Origin: Parvularcula sp039818345
GTDB lineage: Bacteria; Pseudomonadota; Alphaproteobacteria; Caulobacterales; Parvularculaceae
Length of the DNA: 64,000 nucleotides
Direction of reading: 5' to 3'
NCBI GenBank assembly: GCA_039818345.1
Contig: JBCBUC010000014.1
Span: 20,743-84,742, forward strand
How positions within the stretch are numbered: the stretch's first letter is position 1; every line of letters begins with the position of its first letter. Below the pieces are notes generated by a model that was given only the letters and a program-made list of their open reading frames with translations, had not been told where the DNA came from and did not search any database. A program made the translations under genes and the position numbers. Below, one piece after another: positions 35,182-43,788 of this stretch.

Positions 35182-36546
35182 ATGCGCGGCGATGATACCC
35201 CACGGGAGCGGAAGGTTTTTGGCACCGATGGGGTGCGCGGTCTTGCCAATTCCGGCCCCTTAACCCCGGAAGGTGTCTTGAAACTTGGGATGGCGGCAGG
35301 ACGTGTCTTTCGGCGCGGCGATCATCGCCATCGGGTGGTGATCGGTAAAGACACGCGGCTTTCTGGATACATGATCGAGCCGGCCTTGACCGCCGGGTTC
35401 ATCGCAGCGGGAATGGATGTCCTTCTCTTGGGACCGATCCCTACACCCGCCATGGCGATGCTCACACGGTCCATGCGCGCTGATCTTGGGGTGATGATCT
35501 CCGCCAGTCATAATCTCTACCATGACAATGGACTTAAGTTCTTCGGACCTGACGGGTACAAACTTTCTGATGACACAGAGCTCGCGATCGAAGCGTTGAT
35601 GGAGGAGGGCCCCTCCGTGGGCCTTGCCAAGGCCGATAAACTTGGCCGTGCGAAGCGGGTTGATGACGCCAGTGCCCGCTATATCGAGTTTGCCAAAGCG
35701 ACGTTACCGCGACGGCTCACCCTTGATGGCGTGCGGGTGGTGGTCGATTGCGCCAATGGTGCTGGGTACAAGACCGCGCCGGTGGTGCTGTGGGAGCTTG
35801 GCGCTGACGTGAAAACGATTGGTGTGAGTCCTGATGGATTTAACATCAATGACGGTTGCGGCTCCACGGCACCCGCCAAACTTGCCGAAGCGGTCAAGGA
35901 ATACCGCGCCGATATCGGGATTGCGCTTGATGGCGATGCTGACCGCGTGATCATTTCCGATGAAAAAGGCAACCTCATAGATGGTGATCAGATCCTCGCC
36001 ACCATCGCCACCGGGCTGCAACGATCAGGCGGTCTTAAGGGCGAAGGAGTCGTCGGTACGGTGATGGCGAATATGGGTTTTGAGAAATTTCTCCAAGATC
36101 AAGGAATGCGCCTCATTCGGACGAAAGTTGGTGACCGCTATGTCACCGAAGCGATGCGCGAACGCGGCATTAATCTAGGCGGTGAGCCTTCCGGCCACGT
36201 CATTATGTCCGACTACTCGACGACGGGTGATGGACTTGTCACGGCGCTCCACGTCTTAGGCGTTGTTGCGGAACAAGGCCGATCTGTTTCAGAGGTCTGT
36301 GATAATTATGATCCGTTCCCTTCTGTTTTAAAAAATGTTCGCTACCAGGGCGGATCACCGCTTGAAAACGAAGCGGTGAAAACGGCAATCGCAGAAGCAG
36401 AAAAAGTGCTTGGTGAACGCGGACGGACCGTGATCCGGAAGTCAGGCACCGAACCCCTTATCCGCGTCATGGCTGAGGGTGAGGACGAAACGCTTGTGAC
36501 GCGCGTGGTCGACAATATATGTGCCGCCGTTGAGGCGGCGAAGTAG
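35182..36546 (+). CDS. glmM: Phosphoglucosamine mutase
   Basis: GlmM interconverts glucosamine 6- and 1-phosphate on the way to UDP-GlcNAc for peptidoglycan and lipid A. The 454-residue product begins RKVFGTDGVRGLAN after a short extension. The phosphoserine loop is ISASHN with Ser109; the residue after Asn is Leu where many members have Pro. Metal loop ALDGDADRVI, substrate loop GGEPSGHVI and phosphate loop RKSGTEPLIRVM follow in order. thiD begins 5 bases after its stop codon, so the two form an operon. folP-glmM proximity is usual in alphaproteobacteria, though here the sorted-protein gene intervenes. Confidence 0.96.
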   Translation: MRGDDTPRERKVFGTDGVRGLANSGPLTPEGVLKLGMAAGRVFRRGDHRHRVVIGKDTRLSGYMIEPALTAGFIAAGMDVLLLGPIPTPAMAMLTRSMRADLGVMISASHNLYHDNGLKFFGPDGYKLSDDTELAIEALMEEGPSVGLAKADKLGRAKRVDDASARYIEFAKATLPRRLTLDGVRVVVDCANGAGYKTAPVVLWELGADVKTIGVSPDGFNINDGCGSTAPAKLAEAVKEYRADIGIALDGDADRVIISDEKGNLIDGDQILATIATGLQRSGGLKGEGVVGTVMANMGFEKFLQDQGMRLIRTKVGDRYVTEAMRERGINLGGEPSGHVIMSDYSTTGDGLVTALHVLGVVAEQGRSVSEVCDNYDPFPSVLKNVRYQGGSPLENEAVKTAIAEAEKVLGERGRTVIRKSGTEPLIRVMAEGEDETLVTRVVDNICAAVEAAK

Positions 36547-36551
36547 ACCGG

Positions 36552-37370
36552 GTGAGCCAAGGCCGTGTTCTGATCATCGCCGGCTCCGATTCCGGCGGCG
36601 GCGCGGGTATCCAAGCTGACATCAAGACTGTTAATGCGCTTGGCGGCTACGCAGCGACGGCTGTCACGGCGATCACGGTGCAAGACACAAAAGGCGTGCA
36701 TGCTGTCGCAGCGGTACCTGATGATATCATCCGTCAGCAGATCGATGTAGTGCTTGCTGATATCGGGGCTGACTGCATCAAGATTGGGATGATCGGCAGC
36801 CTTGGTGCCGGTGAGGTGATCGTCCAGGCATTGGCGAACGCACCCGATATACCCGTTGTCTTGGACCCCGTCTTGGTTGCGACCAGCGGGGATAGCTTGG
36901 GCGATAGCGATGTTGCGGCGCTTCTAAAGGCAGAACTCCTTCCCCGCGCGGCGGTGGTCACGCCCAATGTACCTGAACTCGAAGCCTTGTCGGGAACGGC
37001 AATTGTCGACGCACAAGGATTGGCAGACGCAGCAGGCGTGCTGGTGACCGCTGGCGCGCGCGCTGTTTTGGCCAAAGGAGGGCATCTGGCAGGAACGACA
37101 GTCACTGACCTTCTGGTCACAGAAGATAGCGCCGAGCCGTTCAACCATCAGCGGCAGAAAACGCGCCACACCCATGGCACGGGCTGCACGCTTGCGAGCG
37201 CTGTCGCCACGGGGCTTGCCCAAGGGATGGATCTGCCGGCCGCGACCGAACGGGCGGTCAACTATGTCGAAGCCGCTATCCTGCACGCACCAGGGTTGGG
37301 CGCTGGGCATGGACCTCTTTGCCATGCGCTCACCAAGGATGAGACGGGTCAGTTTAAGCCGATCGCTTAA
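36552..37370 (+). CDS. thiD: Hydroxymethylpyrimidine/phosphomethylpyrimidine kinase
   Basis: ThiD phosphorylates HMP and HMP-P to HMP-PP for thiamine synthesis. The 272-residue product shows IIAGSDSGGGAGIQADIKT, VQDTKGVHAV, IKIGMIGS, VLDPVLVATSGD, VTPNVPELEAL and RHTHGTGCTLASA, all ribokinase-fold family blocks. It begins with GTG, 5 bases after glmM, so translation may be coupled. thiC, the source of HMP-P, is in a separate riboswitch-controlled operon at 61032. Its stop overlaps that of the convergent UDG gene as TTAA (37367-37370). Confidence 0.95.
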   Translation: MSQGRVLIIAGSDSGGGAGIQADIKTVNALGGYAATAVTAITVQDTKGVHAVAAVPDDIIRQQIDVVLADIGADCIKIGMIGSLGAGEVIVQALANAPDIPVVLDPVLVATSGDSLGDSDVAALLKAELLPRAAVVTPNVPELEALSGTAIVDAQGLADAAGVLVTAGARAVLAKGGHLAGTTVTDLLVTEDSAEPFNHQRQKTRHTHGTGCTLASAVATGLAQGMDLPAATERAVNYVEAAILHAPGLGAGHGPLCHALTKDETGQFKPIA

Positions 37371-38029
37371 GCGATATCGTCAGCACACGCACCGATGACG
37401 CGCTCAAACATCTCGTCGGTGAGGCGCCCTGTGTTGGTGTTGTAGCGGCTGCAGTGATAACTCGACCGGATCCGCACCAAACCATTGGGCCCCTCAAGAT
37501 CATAGGCCGTGTCATGGCCAAAGGGTGAGGCCGCCAATCGATGGCCCAAGGTTCGCAGTGTCGCGTCATGGCTTACTTTGCCCAGACAAAGGATGGCTTT
37601 GAGGTTTGGCAAAGCTTCGATTCGGCCCTGTAAAAAGGGCTTGCACGCATTAATTTCCGCTGCGACGGGCTTGTTCTCGGGCGGTACACAACGCACGGCG
37701 TTGGTGATCGCCACTTGATGAAGGGTGAGCCCATCGTCGGGTCGTTTGTCATAAGTCCCTGAGGCGAGGCCGAATTTGATCAAGGTCGCATAAAGAAGAT
37801 CGCCGGCCCAATCACCCGTAAACGGCCTGCCCGTCCGGTTCGCCCCGCCGCGTCCCGGCGCAAGGCCGATAATCAACAGGCGGACGTCGTCTTCTCCGTC
37901 CGCTGGCAAAAACGAAGGAACGGCGCCATTGAACCAATCGGGTTCAGCGGCCGAGTTGGCTTCGCGATAGGCAACAAGCCGCGGGCAGAGTGGACAGTCT
38001 GCTGGTGCTTCAGTGACGCGAGGGCTCAC
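37367..38029 (-). CDS. Family 5 uracil-DNA glycosylase (UDGb type)
   Basis: The enzyme removes uracil and related lesions from DNA. The 220-residue product has LLIIGLAPGRGGANRTGRPF followed by TGDWAGD, the motif of the iron-sulfur family 5 glycosylases, and RIRSSYHCSRYNTNTGRL in place of the second motif. Cys12 and Cys15 (CPLC) plus later Cys residues (VRCVPP and others) are consistent with a 4Fe-4S cluster. The catalytic Asp of family 1 enzymes is absent, as expected for this class. Its GTG start overlaps the stop of the NYN gene (GTGA), so the two are translationally coupled. Confidence 0.88.
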   Translation of the reverse strand: MSPRVTEAPADCPLCPRLVAYREANSAAEPDWFNGAVPSFLPADGEDDVRLLIIGLAPGRGGANRTGRPFTGDWAGDLLYATLIKFGLASGTYDKRPDDGLTLHQVAITNAVRCVPPENKPVAAEINACKPFLQGRIEALPNLKAILCLGKVSHDATLRTLGHRLAASPFGHDTAYDLEGPNGLVRIRSSYHCSRYNTNTGRLTDEMFERVIGACADDIA

Positions 38030-38631
38030 TCGTCATCATAGGGATCATCATCGTCATCCCTCTCGCGCTTGGGCGGCCCACCATTGGATTTCCGTGCAAT
38101 GACATCTTCAAGTTCAGTGAGATCGATAAACTGATCAGCCTGTCGCCTGATTTCATCCGATGCGAGCGGAGGTTGAGACTTCATGGTCGACACACAGATG
38201 ACGCGGCAACCCAAATCCTGTGCGCGCTGGATCGCATGTTTGAAATCACCATTGCCGGTGAAAAGAACGATGCAGTCAAGCTTGGCGGCCATCAGGACCA
38301 TGTCGACTGCCAGCTCAATATCAGTGCTGCCGCGATAGCGTTTGCGGCCGTCCTGCCCGACAAACTCGCGCGCAGTCTTCGTCACCATGGTGAAACCATT
38401 GTAGTCGAGCCAATCGACCAGCGGGCGGAGCGGTGAATAATCGGCGTCTTTGTCTTCCTGCATCGCCGTATAATAAAGCGCGCGGACTAAGCGTGTTTCG
38501 CGTTTCAGTCGGCTGAGAAGACTGCGGTAGTCGATATCAAATCCGAGGGTCTTCGCTGTCTTGTAAAGATTGGCGCCGTCGATAAAAACAGCGGTCTTAT
38601 CATCGGGGTCGAGCCCCATCCATTCACTCAC
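38026..38631 (-). CDS. NYN-domain (LabA/PIN-like) protein
   Basis: The 201-residue product belongs to the LabA-like NYN family, related to PIN ribonucleases. The three acidic motifs are TAVFIDGANLY, STDIELAVDMVLMA and LFTGNGDFKHAI. The C-terminus is highly acidic (RERDDDDDPYDDE). The frame is open upstream to 38865, but that part is antisense to folK. I prefer GTG 38631 because GGAG lies 7 bases before it; ATG 38619 is the alternative. It is a predicted nuclease of RNA, with substrate unknown. It heads an operon with the UDG gene, which suggests nucleic-acid quality control, though that is inference. Confidence 0.85.
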   Translation of the reverse strand: MSEWMGLDPDDKTAVFIDGANLYKTAKTLGFDIDYRSLLSRLKRETRLVRALYYTAMQEDKDADYSPLRPLVDWLDYNGFTMVTKTAREFVGQDGRKRYRGSTDIELAVDMVLMAAKLDCIVLFTGNGDFKHAIQRAQDLGCRVICVSTMKSQPPLASDEIRRQADQFIDLTELEDVIARKSNGGPPKRERDDDDDPYDDE

Positions 38632-38693
38632 ATCATACTCCGGCCAATTATGGCGCCGCAAAATTTGATTGGGTTTAGCTTGGGTCGGAGCAA

Positions 38694-39206
38694 GTGACAA
38701 ACACGACGCGCACGGCCTTGATTGGTCTTGGATCCAACAAGCCTTGGTTGGGCACCGCTTGCGAATCAGTGGTGAGAGGGGCCGCCGAGGCCCTCGGCTC
38801 GCTTGGACAGGATGTTCGGCTCTCGCCCCTTTATGACAGCCCCGCTTGGCCAGATCCCACGGCACCGCGCTATGTGAATGCGGTCGCGCGGCTTGAGACG
38901 ACGCTCTCGCCCCGCGCGCTTTTGCTCGGACTTCAATCGATCGAGTCAGGATTTGGCCGGGTGCGGTCGGATGATCCGGGCAAGCGTTACGCCCCGCGGA
39001 CCCTTGATCTTGATCTTCTGGTGCTCGGCGAGGAACGCTCAGCGACAGAGGAGCTGACCTTGCCCCATCACGGTATCGAGGCGAGGGATTTTGTGCTTCT
39101 GCCGCTCCAAGATCTGATGCCGGATTGGCGCCATCCTGTGTCGGGAAAAGATGCAGCGGAGCTTCTCTCGGCCCTTCCGTCGATCACCGCCCAACGGCGA
39201 GGTTGA
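38694..39206 (+). CDS. folK: Pterin pyrophosphokinase (HPPK)
   Basis: FolK activates 6-hydroxymethyl-dihydropterin with ATP, the step before FolP. The 170-residue product has LIGLGSNKPWLG at the N-terminus, SPLYDSPAWPDPTAPRYVNAV, and APRTLDLDLLVLGEE, the signature that binds magnesium. The start is GTG with GGAG at 38687-38690. It is divergent from the NYN gene over about 60 bases and is followed 47 bases later by serS. Confidence 0.93.
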   Translation: MTNTTRTALIGLGSNKPWLGTACESVVRGAAEALGSLGQDVRLSPLYDSPAWPDPTAPRYVNAVARLETTLSPRALLLGLQSIESGFGRVRSDDPGKRYAPRTLDLDLLVLGEERSATEELTLPHHGIEARDFVLLPLQDLMPDWRHPVSGKDAAELLSALPSITAQRRG

Positions 39207-39253
39207 ACCTGACGGCGGCGCTCTTATGGTGCGCCGACTTAAGAGAGGTTCCT

Positions 39254-40534
39254 ATGCACGATATCCGCGCCATCAAGGATGACCCTGACGCTTTTGATGC
39301 CGCCATGCAGCGGCGCGGCGCGGACGTGCGTGCTTCCTCGCTCATCGCAATGGATGACGCGCGTGTTGCCACCGTTAAAGCGATGAACGATGCGCAGGCT
39401 GAGCAAAAGGCAGTCTCCAAAAAGATCGGTGCAGCGAAGGCCAGCGGCGATGAGGCGGCGGCCGGGGCTGTGATGGCGGAAGTTGGTCAGCTCAAAGAAC
39501 GCGTAAAAGAGCTTGAGGAACAAGAGCGGGGGTTCGCCGCCAAGCTCCATGAAGCGCTTCTGCCGATCCCCAACATCATTGATGCCGATGTGCCTGACGG
39601 CGCTGATGAAGACGCGAATGTCGAGCTTCGCCGCTGGGGCACGCCGAAAGACATTCCAGACGCGAAGGATCATGTCGATCTCGGTGAAGCGCTTGGGATG
39701 ATGGACTTTGAAGCTGCCGCGAAGCTCTCCGGTTCACGCTTTGTGGTGCTGAAAAAGGACTTGGCAAAACTCGAACGCGCCATCGCGACCTTTATGCTCA
39801 ATCTCCACACGGAGGAATATGGGTATGAGGAGTGCTTGACGCCGGTCTTGGTCCACGCCGAACCTTTGATTGGCACCGATAAGCTGCCCAAATTCGAAGA
39901 GGATCTCTTTAAAACGACGGGCGATCACTACCTTATTCCCACCGCTGAGGTGACGATGACGAGCCTCGTGGCCAACCTTATCCTCTCCGAAGAGGAGCTT
40001 CCCAAGCGGATGACCGGGTGGACGCAGTGTTTTCGGGCGGAGGCTGGCTCTGCGGGCCGCGACACGCGCGGTATGATCCGCATGCACCAGTTCTCGAAGG
40101 TAGAACTTGTGTCCGTCACGATGCCGGAGCAATCGAATGACGAGCATGAACGGATGACATCCTGCGCTGAGGAGGTGCTGAAACGCTTGGAGCTTCCCTA
40201 CCGCACGATGCTTCTTTGTTCGGGCGATACGGGCTTTGGCGCCGCCAAGACCTTCGACCTTGAGGTGTGGCTTCCTGCCCAACACCAATACCGCGAGATC
40301 AGCTCGTGCTCGAACACACGGGCATTTCAGGCGCGGCGGATGAACGGACGGTTCCGGCGCGAGGGCCAGAAGAAGCCAGAATTTGTCCATACCCTGAATG
40401 GTTCGGGGCTAGCCGTTGGACGGACCATGGTGGCGATCTTAGAAAACTACCAACAGCTTGATGGATCGATCGCGGTCCCTGACGTTTTGCAGCCATTGAT
40501 GGGCAAAGCGGTGATCGAAGCGTCGACCGCTTAA
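39254..40534 (+). CDS. serS: Seryl-tRNA synthetase
   Basis: This class II synthetase charges tRNA-Ser. The 426-residue product begins MHDIRAIKDDPDAFDAAMQRRG and has the long N-terminal coiled coil that grips the tRNA variable arm (about residues 30-100). The catalytic core shows TAEVTMTSLV, FRAEAGSAGRDTRGMIRMHQF (motif 2), EISSCSNTRAFQARR and LNGSGLAVGRTMVAILENYQ (motif 3). Start 39254 follows AGAGAGG; the longer frame from 39125 overlaps folK. Its stop overlaps that of a small convergent gene as TTAA. Confidence 0.97.
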   Translation: MHDIRAIKDDPDAFDAAMQRRGADVRASSLIAMDDARVATVKAMNDAQAEQKAVSKKIGAAKASGDEAAAGAVMAEVGQLKERVKELEEQERGFAAKLHEALLPIPNIIDADVPDGADEDANVELRRWGTPKDIPDAKDHVDLGEALGMMDFEAAAKLSGSRFVVLKKDLAKLERAIATFMLNLHTEEYGYEECLTPVLVHAEPLIGTDKLPKFEEDLFKTTGDHYLIPTAEVTMTSLVANLILSEEELPKRMTGWTQCFRAEAGSAGRDTRGMIRMHQFSKVELVSVTMPEQSNDEHERMTSCAEEVLKRLELPYRTMLLCSGDTGFGAAKTFDLEVWLPAQHQYREISSCSNTRAFQARRMNGRFRREGQKKPEFVHTLNGSGLAVGRTMVAILENYQQLDGSIAVPDVLQPLMGKAVIEASTA

Positions 40535-40827
40535 CCAGTGTATCCCGCGAGACGCTCTGCATTGGCGCGGAGGGTCTTGCGGCCGGGCGCTGCGAAAGTT
40601 TGTGCGGGGCGCCGCCAGCTTTCTGCATCCAACGGACGGGCGGCGAGGCCCCATCCCAAAGAAATGCAATCGCGGGCCACCGCGAGGCTGCCATCAGTGA
40701 AAGCGTCAACTTTCTCCGCCACCATTTTCGCGGCTTCCTGTCCATCCGCCCGGGAGAGAGCGATCATGCGGTTGCCGATCACGAGACCCGTGAGAAGCAT
40801 GTCTTCAAATGTCTGCTCATCAAACAT
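40531..40827 (-). CDS. Small conserved-type protein, unknown function
   Basis: No named family is recognised. The 98-residue product begins MFDEQTFEDMLLTGLVIGNRM and is predicted helical, with AAKMVAEKVDAFTDG resembling segments of small alphaproteobacterial phasin-like or accessory proteins. Support for it being a real gene: it fills the space exactly to the serS stop codon, sharing TTAA, its composition matches that of its neighbours, and no better frame exists. Function unknown. Confidence 0.55.
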   Translation of the reverse strand: MFDEQTFEDMLLTGLVIGNRMIALSRADGQEAAKMVAEKVDAFTDGSLAVARDCISLGWGLAARPLDAESWRRPAQTFAAPGRKTLRANAERLAGYTG

Positions 40828-40996
40828 GACGGCACCTCCTCAGCAGCGAACGGATCAGAACTTTGGGTCTGTTCTGACCGAGAAAGCAAGGCGTCATTGC
40901 GGCCATGGTCCGGCGCGCAGCGGGCAAGTTGGCGCTTGCTTGGTTGGGGTGAGGTCTGGTTAACCATCGCAAAACGTTCTCAGCCCCGGGGTTTCC

Positions 40997-41749
40997 ATGC
41001 GCATTCTTTGTTCCAACGATGATGGTATCAACGCCAAAGGGGTGGAGGCGCTCGAAAACATAGCGCGTGAACTCTCCGACGACGTCTGGACCGTGGCGCC
41101 AGAGGTTGATCAGTCAGGGATGGCGCGGTCGATCACCCTGACCCGCCCGCTGCGTATTCGGAAAGTGGCGCCGCAACGGTATGCAGTGGACGGAACACCC
41201 ACCGACTGTGTCCAGCTCGGTGTGGCGCATCTGATGAAAGACAACCCGCCGGATCTCATTCTCTCCGGCGTAAATAATGGTCAGAACATGGCAGAAGACC
41301 TCACCATGTCGGGCACCATCGCCGCCGCCTTTCAGGGCATGACAATCGGGATTCCATCCATTGCGCTCAGCCAATCGCGCATGGACCGCAACAAGGTGCC
41401 GTTTGATGTCGCCGAAGCGATGGGCCCTGGAATTATCCGCACACTGCTGGATCAAGGTTGGCCCAAAAATGTGGTGATGAACATCAACTTCCCGCTTCTC
41501 CCCGTCGATGAGGTCAAAGGCGTGAAGGTGACCCGCCAAGGCAGCCGAGAGCATATGGAGCTTTTCGTTGAGGAACGCGAGGACATGCGCCAGCGCCGCT
41601 ATTACTGGTTTGGCTTTTCCGGCAAGCCCAGCGTTCCGCCGGAAGGCACGGACCTCCATGCCGTTTACAGCGGTTATGTTTCGGTGACGCCGATCCACCT
41701 GCAAATCACCGATGATGAAACGATCGGTGCCCTCCAAAGCGCGTTTTAG
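40997..41749 (+). CDS. surE: 5'/3'-nucleotidase SurE
   Basis: SurE hydrolyses nucleoside monophosphates and is tied to stationary-phase survival. The 250-residue product has the metal-binding N-terminus MRILCSNDDGINAKGVEAL (Asp-Asp pair), then VAPEVDQSGMARSITL, LSGVNNGQNMAEDLTMSGTIAAA and VNINFP-like VMNINFP. Length is typical. serS-surE order is usual in alphaproteobacteria; the commonly following pcm gene is absent and a sorted-protein gene comes instead. Confidence 0.95.
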   Translation: MRILCSNDDGINAKGVEALENIARELSDDVWTVAPEVDQSGMARSITLTRPLRIRKVAPQRYAVDGTPTDCVQLGVAHLMKDNPPDLILSGVNNGQNMAEDLTMSGTIAAAFQGMTIGIPSIALSQSRMDRNKVPFDVAEAMGPGIIRTLLDQGWPKNVVMNINFPLLPVDEVKGVKVTRQGSREHMELFVEEREDMRQRRYYWFGFSGKPSVPPEGTDLHAVYSGYVSVTPIHLQITDDETIGALQSAF

Positions 41750-41831
41750 GCGCAGCAAAATGTGATCGCGCGGCGCTTGTCCGATATAAGATCCTGCGTT
41801 AACTTATTGACGTTGCTCGGGGGTTTTCAGG

Positions 41832-42596
41832 ATGAAGTGGTTCGGAACTTTCTTCGCTTTGGTCGCTATGGGCTTAGCTCACGCCTCAGCGGCAACCATC
41901 ATCGACAGTAACGATATGTTCAGCGCGTTGCCCGTTGGTGGGGCGTCCTCGCTGACCATTGGTGATGTGACGGTCACGGGTTTTGATAACTTTGGGCTCG
42001 CTTCCCAGGAAGAAACCAATTTTTCGATCAACAGCGAAGGCGCGGGCTTCAACGGAAGCGTGTCTGGTCAAATCGGTGTCTTGGCAGGTCCGGCTAATGG
42101 CGTTGATCCCGCTGAGATCCAAGCCATGGTGTTTGAGTTCGCGAAGCCGCAGGACCTTGAGACGCTGAGCATCAACCGACTTTTTGATGGCACAAACACC
42201 TCGGACAACTTTCAGGAGGTCGCGCGGATCGAGTTGAAGCGCGATGGCTTGCCCACAACCGTGGTCGAGCTCACCTCGCAAACCGATACGCAAGCCGAAG
42301 TGAAAGTGAATGGCGTCGTCCAATCCGCTGGCGGCAATCCCCCGTTGGCCGTGGCCACGGATGTGCCAACGCAGAGTTTTGGTTGGCTGCTGACCTTTGG
42401 CCTGTCGCCACTCTTTGACGGCATCACCGAGATGGTGCTCTTGCCCGGGAACACGACGGGCATTGGTCGCAATGGGAGCGATTATAAATTTGTCTCCCTC
42501 ACCGGTGAGCCATCACCTGACCCCATCCCGTTGCCGGGCGCCGCGGTCCTTTTCGCTGGTGGTTTGGCGCTCCTGCGCCTTCGCCAGCGCGCTTAA
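41832..42596 (+). CDS. Exported protein with PEP-CTERM/VPLPA-type sorting tail
   Basis: The 254-residue product has a signal peptide (MKWFGTFFALVAMGLAHASA) and a Gly/Asn/Thr-rich mature part with predicted beta-sandwich character (LTIGDVTVTGFDNFGLAS, FNGSVSGQIGVLAGPANG). It ends in PDPIPLPGAAVLFAGG followed by a hydrophobic helix and RLRQRA, the tripartite exosortase substrate signal. It shares only the tail with the protein at 34340. Function is unknown; family members are surface or matrix proteins. Its end lies 5 bases from the convergent trxB end. Confidence 0.82.
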   Translation: MKWFGTFFALVAMGLAHASAATIIDSNDMFSALPVGGASSLTIGDVTVTGFDNFGLASQEETNFSINSEGAGFNGSVSGQIGVLAGPANGVDPAEIQAMVFEFAKPQDLETLSINRLFDGTNTSDNFQEVARIELKRDGLPTTVVELTSQTDTQAEVKVNGVVQSAGGNPPLAVATDVPTQSFGWLLTFGLSPLFDGITEMVLLPGNTTGIGRNGSDYKFVSLTGEPSPDPIPLPGAAVLFAGGLALLRLRQRA

Positions 42597-42601
42597 GCGC
42601 T

Positions 42602-43570
42602 TTACTCCGCAGCCTGGGCTTCGCTTGTTTCCTGCGCGGCGAGGAATTTCTCCGCCTCAAGAGCAGCCATGCAGCCCATGCCTGCGGCTGTGACGGCCTG
42701 GCGATAGGTTTCGTCGGTGACATCGCCCGCCGCATAAACCCCAGGCACGGACGTGGCCGTTGAGTCAGGCGCTGTCACGATATAGCCGCTATCCTTCATC
42801 TCAACCTGGCCTTTAAAAAGCTCCGTTGCCGGAGCATGGCCGATAGCAACGAAGAACCCGTGCACATCGACATCCACAGTGTCGTCGCCGATGGTTGATT
42901 TGAGGCGCATGCCCGTGACGCCGCGGGGGTTGTCATCACCCAAAACCTCGTCGACTTCGCGGTTCCACATCACCTCAATCTTGGGATGGTTGAGGAGACG
43001 GTCCTGCAAAATCTTCTCTGCACGAAGCGAATCGCGCCGGTGCACCAACACCACTTTTTCGGCAAAGTTGGTGAGGAACAGCGCTTCTTCCACCGCAGTG
43101 TTTCCGCCGCCAATCACGGCCACGGTCTTGCCGCGATAGAAAAAACCATCACAGGTCGCACAGGCTGACACACCAAAACCCTGGAAATGCTGCTCGGATG
43201 GAAGGCCCAGCCATTTGGCCTGGGCCCCGGTCGCGATCACAACGGCATCAGCTGTGTAAATCGTGCCGCCATCGCCCTCAAACCGGAAAGGGCGTTGGCT
43301 GAGGTCTGCTTTCACAATGATGTCAGCAATCATCTCGGTGCCGACGGCTTCTGCTTGCTTTTGCATCTGCTCCATCAGCCAAGGCCCTTGGATCACGTCA
43401 GCAAAGCCGGGGTAGTTTTCGACATCGGTGGTGATCGTCAATTGTCCACCCGGCTGCAGGCCATGAACGATCGTCGGCTTCAGCATCGCGCGCGCTGCAT
43501 AGATCGCAGCGGTGTAGCCGGCAGGGCCGGAGCCAATGATGAGCAGCTTTCGATGAATGGTCTCGGCCAT
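42602..43570 (-). CDS. trxB: Thioredoxin-disulfide reductase
   Basis: TrxB reduces thioredoxin with NADPH through FAD. The 322-residue product starts MAETIHRKLLIIGSGPAGYTA (FAD-binding loop GSGPAG), has the redox pair in SACATCDGFFYRG (CATC), the NADPH loop AVIGGGNTAVEEA, and ends with GVYAAGDVTDETYRQAVTA. The frame is open upstream to 43660, but ATG 43570 has AGAGG eight bases before it and the family N-terminus. It provides reducing power for thioredoxin-fold proteins such as the one at 3626. Confidence 0.96.
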   Translation of the reverse strand: MAETIHRKLLIIGSGPAGYTAAIYAARAMLKPTIVHGLQPGGQLTITTDVENYPGFADVIQGPWLMEQMQKQAEAVGTEMIADIIVKADLSQRPFRFEGDGGTIYTADAVVIATGAQAKWLGLPSEQHFQGFGVSACATCDGFFYRGKTVAVIGGGNTAVEEALFLTNFAEKVVLVHRRDSLRAEKILQDRLLNHPKIEVMWNREVDEVLGDDNPRGVTGMRLKSTIGDDTVDVDVHGFFVAIGHAPATELFKGQVEMKDSGYIVTAPDSTATSVPGVYAAGDVTDETYRQAVTAAGMGCMAALEAEKFLAAQETSEAQAAE

Positions 43571-43752
43571 CACGGCACCTCTTTCAAACGTCAAGAGAAT
43601 GTGGATGAGGTCTCTTGCCTCTTCAAGCAAGGGGCAGGCGTGTCGCGCGCGAATGGCCATGAATAATGCCGATGGGCCTTATCGAGAAAACCATCAGATC
43701 GCCCAGACCCCGATCACAGGCCCCGTCAAAAAAGCGTGTGGGCACGGTGTTT

Positions 43753-43769
43753 GGTCTGTTATAGTTAAC
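43753..43769 (+). promoter_or_regulatory. Candidate promoter with TATAGTTAAC core
   Basis: TGTTATAGTTAAC (43757-43769) repeats exactly the 13-mer at 8416-8428. TATAGT (43760-43765) would be the -10 box, placing transcription start about 15-20 bases before the ATG at 43789, after which GGGGGG provides a ribosome site. No clear -35 box is visible. Confidence 0.4.
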
Positions 43770-43788
43770 GAGATCGGGGGGATTTGCG

